Assembly: GCA_024278455.1 (NCBI GenBank)
Contig: JAJRTE010000147.1
Location: 54,321-118,320 of the forward strand
Source of the DNA: Myxococcota bacterium
GTDB lineage: Bacteria > Myxococcota_A > UBA796 > JAJRTE01
Direction of reading: 5' to 3'
Length of the DNA stretch: 64,000 bases
Shown here: positions 9,395-16,963 of the stretch, piece by piece
Layout of the letters: every line of letters begins with the position of its first letter
How positions within the stretch are numbered: position 1 is the first letter of the stretch
The notes under the pieces: generated by a model
The model's database searches: none
Told to the model about the DNA's origin: nothing
What the model saw: the letters and a program-made list of their open reading frames with translations, nothing else
Position numbers and translations under genes: made by a program

Positions 9395-9895
9395 ATGGAT
9401 ATCGGTTTGCTGTCAGCCACAATCGGCGTTCGTCTTGGTCAGCTCGCTTTCGGCGGTGGACTCCTGTGGAGCACCCTGCTGCTGGCGTGGTCGAATCGCT
9501 GCGAAGACGATGCCGGCGCCGCCGCCGTGGACGAGGCCTACCTGGATGTGAGCGTGGCGATGAGCGTGGGGCTGACCGTGCTCGTTTTCGCCACCATCGC
9601 CAGCCACTACCTGGTCAACGGCCGTTTCACGCTCCCCCTGGAGACTCCGGCCCAGGTTCTCACTGCGATCCAGTACGGGCTGTTCCTCCCGCTGTGGCTC
9701 CACTGGGGCTACGTCGAAATCGTCATCATGCAGCGTTTTCGCGCCGAAATGCCCCGCCGGGGGGAGCCCTTGACCGAGTCCTACCGGCGAACTCGAGCCC
9801 GTGTGCGCACGGCGCACGGGACGCAGTTCGCCCTGTTTCTACTCCTTGTCGCGGTCGAAACCGGTGTCGTCGTCCTGCGATGGGGGGGCGGATGA
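9395..9895 (+). CDS. Small integral membrane protein of unknown function
   Basis: 166 residues. I see four likely membrane helices: residues about 10-30 (LAFGGGLLWSTLLLAW), 50-70 (VAMSVGLTVLVFATIASHYLV), 85-110 (VLTAIQYGLFLPLWLHWGYVEIV) and 145-162 (FALFLLLVAVETGVVVL). An acidic loop links the first two and an Arg-rich loop precedes the last. I do not recognise the family. The start at 9395 is set by the promoter at 9339-9367; the frame is open far upstream but only as a shadow of the CoA transferase. Its last 57 bp overlap, tail to tail, the 3' end of the small membrane protein on the opposite strand (9839-10093). Confidence 0.65.
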   Translation: MDIGLLSATIGVRLGQLAFGGGLLWSTLLLAWSNRCEDDAGAAAVDEAYLDVSVAMSVGLTVLVFATIASHYLVNGRFTLPLETPAQVLTAIQYGLFLPLWLHWGYVEIVIMQRFRAEMPRRGEPLTESYRRTRARVRTAHGTQFALFLLLVAVETGVVVLRWGGG

Positions 9896-10093
9896 GAGCG
9901 GTTCATCCCGGGTACGGTGCATGAACTTCTGTCCTTCCCCCTTCCTGGCGCGTGCCATGCGTATACCGTAGGCGAGCACGATGATCACGACCGTGAGGAT
10001 GAATGTCAGCCACTCCGGGAAACCGAGGTCGAGCGGCGCGGTCCGCGCCGACACGCTGTCGCCCAGGGCCATCGGAATGAACACAGCACTCAC
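9839..10093 (-). CDS. Small single-span membrane protein translationally coupled to a CoA transferase
   Basis: 84 residues if read from the GTG at 10093, which overlaps the stop of the CoA transferase in a GTGA junction; an ATG at 10069 is the alternative start. The protein has one clear membrane helix (LTFILTVVIIVLAYGIRMA), a basic stretch right after it (RARKG) and an acidic hydrophilic tail ending DRDKE, so the C-terminus is probably cytoplasmic. No family recognised. It appears to be the third gene of an operon with the Nudix and CoA transferase genes. It overlaps the convergent gene at 9395-9895 by 57 bp, which is unusual enough that one of the two could be misannotated. Confidence 0.5.
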   Translation of the reverse strand: MSAVFIPMALGDSVSARTAPLDLGFPEWLTFILTVVIIVLAYGIRMARARKGEGQKFMHRTRDEPLSSAPPSQDDDTGFDRDKE

Positions 10094-11301
10094 AACCCTG
10101 CCTCCAACCGAAGACGGCCGATCTCGCTGGCCATGAATCCGTGTGCGGAGAGGACCTCCTCGCCGTGTGCGCCCAGGGAAGGGGCCGGGGCGAGGGGTGG
10201 TGCCGAGTCGACAGGAGGCCCCTTTCTCCTGCCAGGCCCGAATGGCAACGGCGTCACCACGGTCCTCAAGGTCTCGTTCCCGGCCTCCACTTCCTGGATC
10301 ATCCCTCGTGCCAGGTGTTGGGGATGATGTACGACCTCGTCGCAATCCAACACAGGGTCGCAGCACACGTCCTCCTCGGCCAGCAAGGCCATCCACTCGT
10401 CCCGGGCTCGACCGGCGATGATACCTGCCAGCGACTCGCGCACGGTGCCCGGGTCGATACCATCCGACAAAGCCATGTCGGCCAGTTCCGGGCTGCCGAC
10501 GCGCTCCAGGAACCGGGTCCAGAACTTGGGCTCTATCGCACCGAGCGCGAGTGCGCGTCCGTCCTTCGTCCGGTACACGCCGTAGTTGGGCAACCCGCCG
10601 CACAGCATCCACTCTCCAGGACCGCAGCCGGAACCGGCCGCGAGTTGCACGGCGAGGGGCATCACCATCAGGGAAAGCGCTCCGTCGGTCATGGAGATGT
10701 CCAGGTACTGCCCCTTGCCGGTCTTGTGGCGGTTCAGCAAGGCGGCCACGATGGCCAGTGCCCCACAGAGTGCCCCACCTGCGAGGTCGGCGGTCTGTGC
10801 GCCGGGCAAGGCCGGGGAGCCGTCCGAGGCTCGAGTGGCATCCAGCATCCCGGTCAGCGCCTGGTAGTTCAGGTCGTGTCCGGCTCGCGTCCGGCAGGGT
10901 CCGAATTGGCCATACCCGGTGATCGAACAGTACACGAGTCCCGGATGGTCTCGAGACAAAGTGTCGTAGTCCAGGCCCAACTCGGCCATCACGCCGGGGC
11001 GGAAGCCCTCGAGGAGCACGTCGAACCCCCGCGCCAGGCGACGCAACGCATCCCGGCCCGCCTTCGCCGAAAGGTCCAGCGTCACACTCTTCTTGCCCCG
11101 GTTGAGAGCGATGAAGGCGGCCCCCATGCCATCCACGATCGGGGGGAGCCACCGCGTGTAGTCTCCCTTCCCCGGCGGCTCGATCTTGACCACTTCGGCA
11201 CCCATGTCGCTCAGGAGAAGTGAGCAGAACGGACCGGGCAGCAGACGGGACAGGTCCAACACCTTGACGCCATCGAGAGGCTCGAGAGGTCTCGATGTCA
11301 T
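10090..11301 (-). CDS. CaiB/BaiF family (class III) CoA transferase
   Basis: 403 residues. It has the family pattern VKVLDLSRLLPGPFC, DMGAEVVKIEPPGKGDYTR and YCSITGYGQFGP; the probable catalytic aspartate is in AQTADLAGG. The C-terminal half differs from its neighbour at 8072-9265 and resembles alpha-methylacyl-CoA racemase or succinyl-CoA:acid CoA transferase members. Substrate unknown. The ATG at 11301 overlaps the stop codon of the upstream Nudix gene (ATGA), so the two are probably translationally coupled; the stop codon in turn overlaps the GTG of the small membrane protein. Confidence 0.9.
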   Translation of the reverse strand: MTSRPLEPLDGVKVLDLSRLLPGPFCSLLLSDMGAEVVKIEPPGKGDYTRWLPPIVDGMGAAFIALNRGKKSVTLDLSAKAGRDALRRLARGFDVLLEGFRPGVMAELGLDYDTLSRDHPGLVYCSITGYGQFGPCRTRAGHDLNYQALTGMLDATRASDGSPALPGAQTADLAGGALCGALAIVAALLNRHKTGKGQYLDISMTDGALSLMVMPLAVQLAAGSGCGPGEWMLCGGLPNYGVYRTKDGRALALGAIEPKFWTRFLERVGSPELADMALSDGIDPGTVRESLAGIIAGRARDEWMALLAEEDVCCDPVLDCDEVVHHPQHLARGMIQEVEAGNETLRTVVTPLPFGPGRRKGPPVDSAPPLAPAPSLGAHGEEVLSAHGFMASEIGRLRLEAGL

Positions 11302-11741
11302 GCGCGTCGCTCTCCCATGATACGCCGGGCGACGACGAGGTCGGGCGGTGTCAGCTCGATGTCGCACAGTTGTCGATACGTGAACCACGCTACCTCTTCC
11401 ACGTCACGGCACGTGGGTTGCTGGTCTCCCATGGTGCAACGATAGATCACCAGGTCCACCGCGTAGTCCGGGTAGGCGTGCCGAACAGTGCAGCAACGCG
11501 GGCCGACCGTGGCCTCGATGCCCAGTTCCTCGGCCAGTTCGCGTGCGAGGGCCTCCTGGTCCGATTCTCCCGCCTCCACCTTTCCGCCAGGGAACTCCCA
11601 GAGGCCCCCATGCTCCTGCTCCCTGCGCCGCTTGCTCAACAACACCTTGCCTCGAGATGCGATGAGTGCCCCGACGACCCGGACCCGGGAGCCAATGGAA
11701 CTCACACGCTCCGGCGTGTTCGCACAGCGCAATTTTGCCAT
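11298..11741 (-). CDS. Nudix hydrolase, MutT-like (8-oxo-dGTP or related pyrophosphohydrolase)
   Basis: 147 residues. The Nudix box is complete: GGKVEAGE, seven residues, then REL-AEELGI. The WEFPGGK lead-in is typical of MutT-type enzymes that hydrolyse oxidised dGTP or other nucleoside diphosphate derivatives. I chose the second of two nearby ATGs (11741 rather than 11747) because GGGAG then lies 8 nt upstream rather than 2. It is the first gene of a tightly coupled set with a CoA transferase and a small membrane protein. Its upstream region is shared with the divergent protein kinase at 11813. Confidence 0.85.
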   Translation of the reverse strand: MAKLRCANTPERVSSIGSRVRVVGALIASRGKVLLSKRRREQEHGGLWEFPGGKVEAGESDQEALARELAEELGIEATVGPRCCTVRHAYPDYAVDLVIYRCTMGDQQPTCRDVEEVAWFTYRQLCDIELTPPDLVVARRIMGERRA

Positions 11742-11812
11742 TGCCATAGCTCCCTGACTCGGTAATTGTAGAGTGAAACATTCTAGCACATTTTCAGCAA
11801 GAACAGTAGGCG

Positions 11813-13780
11813 ATGGCACCACCGATCCCCGCACAGGAAGTTCCACCAAACATGGACAAGTACGAGCTGCTCGAGCGGGTCGGCGAAGGGGGCATGGCAG
11901 TGGTGTATCGCGCCCGCCATAGGACCCTCGGCAGGGAGGTGGCGCTGAAGCTCCTGCACCCGCACCTGTCCAGGAAGGAACGGAACAGGATTCGGTTCGA
12001 GCGCGAAGCCATGGCGATCGAATCCCTGGACCATGAACATATCGTCCGGATCTTCGACTACTCAGGCAAGGAGTCGCCGGAGTGCTACATCGTCATGGAG
12101 TTCATCCGGGGGGCGACCCTCAAAGGCAGTCTGGAGGATGACGGCAAGCTTCCGTCGGAAGTGGCGGCGATGATCGGTGTGCATCTCTGCGAAGCACTGG
12201 CCTATGCCCACGCTCGAGGATTCATCCACAGGGACATCAAGCCGGAAAACGTGATGATTCGCGAGGATGGGGTCGTCAAACTCATGGACTTCGGTATCGC
12301 CCGGATGCTGGACGAGAGTTCGGTGACGATCACCGGGGGCCTGGTGGGTTCTCCCGCCTACATGTCTCCGGAACAGGCGAGTGATGGTCAGGTGGATGCG
12401 AGGAGCGACCTGTTTTCGCTGGGCACACTCCTGTACCGGTGTGTCACCGGGCGGCTTCCTTTTACCGGAAACAGCCCACCGGTGATACTGAGAAACATAT
12501 TAGAGGGCCAGTACCTGGACCCCGAAGACCCGGAACCCGGCATCGCCCCGGAACTGGCTGATGTCATCCGGAAAGCGCTGTCGGTGGATGTCGCCGATCG
12601 ATACCAGCACGCCGACGACATGCAGGGCGACCTGCTCCGCCTGCTCGAGATGTCCGAGGTCGACCATTCACCCCGGGAGATCCATCGCTACATGGTGTCT
12701 CCGCCGGAGTACCGGACATGGCTCGAGGCGCACCTGGGCCGGGTCCTGGCAAACCGAGGGAAGCAACTGCTCGACGAAGGCAACCGCGTCGCGGCACTGA
12801 AGCTATTCAACCGGGCATTGTACCTGGACGACACCAACCAGGTCGTGCTCGATCTGCTTCAGGATCTTCACAAATCCGGCAAACCTCGCACAAGGCACCT
12901 TGTTGCGACGCTGTTCGTGCTCCTGGTACCCCTGGGAGCCCTGTTCGTGATCGGCCCCGGGCGGTCGCAGATGCTCTCTTTGCTGGGCAGGACTCATGGG
13001 TCCGAATCGAGCCAGGCGGACATGCTCCCGGCACCGCCCCCGAGTGGTGGGACGGGTCCGGGCAAGCTGGCCCCCGACGCGCGCGATGTCCTGGTCCAAC
13101 CAACGATGGCCCCGGCGGGCGTGAAGGCGAGTCTTGCCGATACGCCGGCTGTGAGCGGGCCGAGACTCGAGCCGCGTGAAGAGCGCGAAAATGTCGTTCG
13201 GGCAACGCCGTGGCCGGAGGACCGCTCGAGGACGCCGCAGAATGTCACCCGACTGCATCGCGACAGGCCCGCGGCGACCGGCCAGAAACCGCGGGCGGAA
13301 ACCCGGCGAGGTACTTCGTTGCCCGTCCGTCCCGCAGTGGTGAACATCAGTTCTTTGCCCTACGCGGAGGTATACATCAACGGCAAGTCCTACGGCAACT
13401 CGATGCTGCGAAAGGGCTCGATCACGCTGCCGCCAGGGACCTACCGGCTCCGGCTGGTGAACCCATACTGCGAAGCCTTTGAAACGGAAATCGTGCTGAA
13501 GGAGGGGCAGATCTTCGACAAACACTATCGGCTGACCCCCCTGCCAGCACGGCTTACGATCCGCAACCTCCCCGCGAATGCGACGGTGTACCTGGATGGA
13601 GAACTTCAGGGTACTTTCGGCACCCTGAAACAGCCGCTCCTGATTCGTCAGCCGCGGCGAGAACATACGTTGAGCGCGAGGTTTCCGGACGGCGAAGAAC
13701 GGTCCTGGCGGATCCCGAAGTTGACCTACAACGGCGCCCACGTCGTCGATGCGGGCGCATCGGGCGAAGGAGCCCCATGA
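11813..13780 (+). CDS. Transmembrane Ser/Thr protein kinase with C-terminal PEGA domains
   Basis: 655 residues. The kinase domain has the glycine loop GEGGMAVV (24-31), Lys46, the catalytic loop HRDIKPEN with Asp141, DFG at 159-161 and the activation-segment motif SPAYMSPEQ, so it should be active. A TPR-like helix pair follows (ANRGKQLLDEGNRVAALKLF), then one membrane helix at about 362-382, a long Pro/Ala-rich linker, and two PEGA-type repeats (VNISSLPYAEVYINGK; LTIRNLPANATVYLDG). The kinase would face the cytosol and the PEGA domains the periplasm. Such receptor kinases are frequent in Myxococcota. The start could also be the ATG at 11852, which has AGGAAG upstream. Confidence 0.9.
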   Translation: MAPPIPAQEVPPNMDKYELLERVGEGGMAVVYRARHRTLGREVALKLLHPHLSRKERNRIRFEREAMAIESLDHEHIVRIFDYSGKESPECYIVMEFIRGATLKGSLEDDGKLPSEVAAMIGVHLCEALAYAHARGFIHRDIKPENVMIREDGVVKLMDFGIARMLDESSVTITGGLVGSPAYMSPEQASDGQVDARSDLFSLGTLLYRCVTGRLPFTGNSPPVILRNILEGQYLDPEDPEPGIAPELADVIRKALSVDVADRYQHADDMQGDLLRLLEMSEVDHSPREIHRYMVSPPEYRTWLEAHLGRVLANRGKQLLDEGNRVAALKLFNRALYLDDTNQVVLDLLQDLHKSGKPRTRHLVATLFVLLVPLGALFVIGPGRSQMLSLLGRTHGSESSQADMLPAPPPSGGTGPGKLAPDARDVLVQPTMAPAGVKASLADTPAVSGPRLEPREERENVVRATPWPEDRSRTPQNVTRLHRDRPAATGQKPRAETRRGTSLPVRPAVVNISSLPYAEVYINGKSYGNSMLRKGSITLPPGTYRLRLVNPYCEAFETEIVLKEGQIFDKHYRLTPLPARLTIRNLPANATVYLDGELQGTFGTLKQPLLIRQPRREHTLSARFPDGEERSWRIPKLTYNGAHVVDAGASGEGAP

Positions 13781-13915
13781 ACGCCGGCTCGAGCGGGCCC
13801 GGATGCAAATGTCGTGGAACGTGTGGTCGCGACTTGCGTGTTGACCTCATTCATTATACATTGCAGTGTGTTGGGGCTCTTGGACAATCGTGGCATGAGG
13901 ATTGCAGTGTCATCC

Positions 13916-14311
13916 ATGAGACGTATTGACTGGATCGTGATACTGTTGGGGGGCGCCCTGGCTCACGGGTGCTTGTACCTGGATGACATCGGTCAACCGA
14001 TCGAAGAGAACAGCCCCCCCTACTTCTACAACTGGATTCCTGCGGCCACGACAGTGGAGATCGGACCATCCGGAGAAACGTTCTATGCGTACTACACGGA
14101 TCCGGATGAAGACGACATCGAGCGGCTGGAGATGCAGTGGTATCTCGACGGAAGAGAGCAAGGAAACGGAAACCAGATCAAGATCTGGATGGAAGACCTG
14201 GGGACCGAGGGGACCGCGGTCCTTGTGGCCCACGTTGCCGACCCCCAGGAGGCACAGGATTCTCTCTTGTGGAAGCTCGAGGTCCAACCCCAGGTGCCCA
14301 ATGGTGACTAG
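13916..14311 (+). CDS. Small secreted or lipid-anchored protein of unknown function
   Basis: About 131 residues from the ATG at 13916; an ATG at 13895 is the alternative. A hydrophobic signal segment (WIVILLGGALAHGC) ends in a cysteine at a place expected for a lipoprotein, although AHGC is not a textbook lipobox. The mature part is acidic and beta-rich (FYNWIPAATTVEIGPSGETF, DPDEDDIERLEMQWYLDG), reminiscent of a PKD/Ig-like fold. No catalytic motif seen. The stop at 14311 is followed closely by the next lipoprotein gene, so the two are probably co-transcribed. An AT-rich island around 13850-13860 (TATACA) may hold the promoter. Confidence 0.6.
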   Translation: MRRIDWIVILLGGALAHGCLYLDDIGQPIEENSPPYFYNWIPAATTVEIGPSGETFYAYYTDPDEDDIERLEMQWYLDGREQGNGNQIKIWMEDLGTEGTAVLVAHVADPQEAQDSLLWKLEVQPQVPNGD

Positions 14312-14324
14312 ATTACACCCCCAG

Positions 14325-15854
14325 ATGAACCGGCTACAGACTGTCATGCCTATGCTCATGTTGTCCGTCCTGGGCTTCGCCGCGTGTCCGTTCGCGGGCT
14401 GCGCCGCGCCGGATGGCGGCTATGTCACCCAGACGGAGAGCGGTCAGGATCGCCAGGTGGCGCTCTATCTCTACCCGCCGGCATCGACGGGGATCCCACC
14501 CCAAGTGGTCCCACTCGCCAACATCGAATCCGACACCGATGGTATCATCAACCTGGACCCTGGCGTCACGGTGTCCGGGCAGCTCATGGTGGCGTTCGAT
14601 GACGGCGGAACGAGCCGAACGGAACCGGTTTCCGGACAGGTTACAGCGACCGTGGCGGGGACCAACCTTTCTTTCGAGGCTCAGGTAAACACGGACGACG
14701 CCACGTTCGAGCTGACCGTGCCTCAAGGCAGGTATGACATCTCGGTCGTTCCTGGCGACGACGCCCGCCCGGTCCCTCCCCACTACTTCCAGGATGTCTC
14801 CATATCCGCGAGAAACAACGGCATTCTGACGCTTCCCGCGCTGGACGAGGGCGTTTCGGTTGAAGTGATCGTGTCCTGGCCGGACGAGACGCCCCTCGTC
14901 GGGGCAAATGTCTACACCCTGGATCCGGAGAACGGCTACGTGACGAGCGTGGCGATTCCGGGTGCCGAGAACGACGAGGCTGCCTACTGGATCCAGGTGG
15001 CCAGGGGCGAGCAAACGCTCTGGGTCGGGCCCTCGAGTTCGGGCGTCGTGCCCTTGTACCACCTGCAGATCGGGGAACTGACGGTCGACGACTCGGTTTC
15101 CGCCTTGCCACCGGTATCGTTCACGTACCCATCGTGGAGTTACGGTGTTTCGGGCAAGACCGTGAACAGCGTGGGTCAGGCTGTGGCGGATGTCATCGTG
15201 TTCGCGACGCGACAGGCCAAGGGACAGGACGGCTCGTACCAGGCCCAGACGCAGACCGGAACCGATGGCGAGTTCATGTTGGATCTTCCAGAGGGGACCT
15301 ACGAACTCGTTTTCCGCCCTTCTGCGAGCACCGACCTGTCCGGTGCTCGAGTGAGCGGGCTGTACGTGAACGAGGCGTCGGAACATTGGCTTGGCTCCGT
15401 CACGCTTGCGGAGCGCGTGGACCTGGAACTCTCGGTCCGGGGTCCGGAGGGTTCGCCCGTGGCCGGTGCAGCAGTCACGGTGCAATCGGATCCCAACGAT
15501 CGTGCCAACCCCGGGACTTCGACGTTCACGGACGAGGACGGCCTGTGCGCCCTGACGTTGGGTATCGGCAGCTACTACGTCGCGGTGGACCCGCCGGAGG
15601 ATACCGGCCTGGCGAGGAAGGTCTCGCCGGTCACGGTCAGCCCGGAGATGACGGCACTTGAAGACATCCGGCTGGAAGAGGGGTTCTCGTCGACGCTGAC
15701 TTTCCTCTCGGGACGCGATCGTGTCAGCGGCCTCGTCCTGCAGGCCTGGGAGGCGCTCGACGACGGCACCTACACGGATTCTCCCGTTTCCCTCCTGGCG
15801 ACAGCGATATCGGATGAGAATGGGCAAGCACGCCTGATCCTCCCACCTCCTTGA
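14325..15854 (+). CDS. Lipoprotein with repeated carboxypeptidase-regulatory-like (transthyretin-type) domains
   Basis: About 509 residues from the ATG at 14325 (a GTG at 14304 overlapping the previous stop is the alternative). The signal segment ends in GFAACPFAGC, giving two possible lipidation cysteines. The rest is a series of beta-sandwich repeats with the pattern G-x-V-(6-10)-V-(D/N)-G-x-F-x-L-(P)-x-G-x-Y: for example VSGQLMVAF, PQGRYDISVVPG, VSGKTVNSVGQAVADV, LPEGTYELVFRPS and LGIGSYYVAVDPP. This is typical of CarboxypepD_reg/SdrD-like surface or periplasmic proteins, which give rigid stalks or bind polysaccharide. No catalytic residues are apparent. Confidence 0.7.
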   Translation: MNRLQTVMPMLMLSVLGFAACPFAGCAAPDGGYVTQTESGQDRQVALYLYPPASTGIPPQVVPLANIESDTDGIINLDPGVTVSGQLMVAFDDGGTSRTEPVSGQVTATVAGTNLSFEAQVNTDDATFELTVPQGRYDISVVPGDDARPVPPHYFQDVSISARNNGILTLPALDEGVSVEVIVSWPDETPLVGANVYTLDPENGYVTSVAIPGAENDEAAYWIQVARGEQTLWVGPSSSGVVPLYHLQIGELTVDDSVSALPPVSFTYPSWSYGVSGKTVNSVGQAVADVIVFATRQAKGQDGSYQAQTQTGTDGEFMLDLPEGTYELVFRPSASTDLSGARVSGLYVNEASEHWLGSVTLAERVDLELSVRGPEGSPVAGAAVTVQSDPNDRANPGTSTFTDEDGLCALTLGIGSYYVAVDPPEDTGLARKVSPVTVSPEMTALEDIRLEEGFSSTLTFLSGRDRVSGLVLQAWEALDDGTYTDSPVSLLATAISDENGQARLILPPP

Positions 15855-15883
15855 CCCTGGCCTGGCTCAGAGCCACAGCATGG

Positions 15884-15913
15884 TTGACAGCACGGTGGGG
15901 TGCATGCTATCTG
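15884..15913 (+). promoter_or_regulatory. Sigma70-type promoter for the TPR membrane protein
   Basis: TTGACA (15884-15889), an 18-bp spacer and TATCTG (15908-15913), about 70 bp before the ATG at 15982. Confidence 0.5.
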
Positions 15914-15981
15914 TTGGACACAACTACCTGGTCGCCACGTTGGTCGCACCGGATCAGTCAGGATCCGACAAGCGCTGAGCA

Positions 15982-16821
15982 ATGCCACGCCTACCACAGC
16001 TTCCCTTCATTGGTTCCCGTAAGTCGTGGCTCGAGCTGTCCCACCTCATCGCCATGGCGCTGTTTTTGTGGTGTGCGTTTCCGGTTCTCAGCCGCCCCGT
16101 ACCGCCGAGGGCGCAACTGGAGACCGCGATCGACACGTACGAACATGGCGGGTACCTGGAAGCGGCCGCCCAACTCAACAAGCTGCTGTATCCGCTCAAG
16201 CTATCCTCCCACGAAGACATCGTGCGGGCCAAGGTCTACCTGGGGCTGTGCTACTACATCCTGGACAAGAAGGAAGAGGCGGAGCAAGAATTCCGTGGTG
16301 TCTTCAAGCTCGATCCGAATTATCGCCCGGACCCGCTGTTCGTTCCTCCTGAAGTCATCGCGTTCATCGAACGCTTTCGCCCTCCGCCGCCCCTTCCTCC
16401 CAGGCGCACCGACGTCCTCGGCCTGGGAGAAACACTGGATGCTCCGGGAGGCGCGCCTTTCCGTTTCCAGGCCCGCAACATGCTGCCGTTCGGGATTCCC
16501 CAGTTCGGACATGGAGACATGGGCAAGGGCCTGGCACTACTCGCCGGGGAGGTTTCCCTGCTGGCTCTCAACGTGGGCTCGTATGCCTACCTCAAGGTCT
16601 ACAATGATCCCGGCGGCGTACCTGCCGAACGCTACCCCTATCTCCTCGTGGCAAAGGCGACGAACATCACGACCCTGTCTCTGCTCGCCATCTCCGTCAT
16701 CTACGGTATGGGTGACGCCTTGTACCGCTACCAGCCCGAATCCCCGGCTGTCACACTCCGGCTGGACGTCGAGGGAGGCGACTACCCTCGGCTCGTGTTG
16801 ATACTTCAACGGCGATTCTGA
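15982..16821 (+). CDS. TPR-containing membrane protein of unknown function
   Basis: 279 residues. An N-terminal hydrophobic segment (LIAMALFLWCAFPVLS) acts as a signal peptide or anchor. Residues about 45-115 form TPR-like helices (AIDTYEHGGYLEAAAQLNKLL; KVYLGLCYYILDKKEEAEQEF). After a Pro-rich linker comes MLPFGIPQFGHGDMGKGLALLAGEV and two further membrane helices (ALLAGEVSLLALNVGSYAYL; TTLSLLAISVIYGMGDALYRY). The combination of an N-terminal TPR with a C-terminal GxPQFxxGxxxKG membrane region resembles uncharacterised myxobacterial envelope proteins and DUF5683-like proteins; this is a loose resemblance. A later ATG at 16053 is possible. Confidence 0.65.
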   Translation: MPRLPQLPFIGSRKSWLELSHLIAMALFLWCAFPVLSRPVPPRAQLETAIDTYEHGGYLEAAAQLNKLLYPLKLSSHEDIVRAKVYLGLCYYILDKKEEAEQEFRGVFKLDPNYRPDPLFVPPEVIAFIERFRPPPPLPPRRTDVLGLGETLDAPGGAPFRFQARNMLPFGIPQFGHGDMGKGLALLAGEVSLLALNVGSYAYLKVYNDPGGVPAERYPYLLVAKATNITTLSLLAISVIYGMGDALYRYQPESPAVTLRLDVEGGDYPRLVLILQRRF

Positions 16822-16882
16822 CCTTCCGATATTCGCCTGCGGGAGCCAGGCGGCCGGCACGAACCCGTCACCGATGCCGGAC

Positions 16883-16911
16883 TTGCTCTGCTCGCCAAGC
16901 TCGAGTATAAG
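16883..16911 (+). promoter_or_regulatory. Sigma70-type promoter for the FHA-GAF-sigma54 activator
   Basis: TTGCTC (16883-16888), a 17-bp spacer and TATAAG (16906-16911). Transcription would start near 16918. This argues against the GTG at 16922, whose ribosome binding site would not be in the transcript, and favours the ATG at 16964. Confidence 0.5.
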
Positions 16912-16963
16912 GTAGGGGAAAGTGGACCCCCGCAAGATTCCCCGTAGGATACAGAGCATCGTC

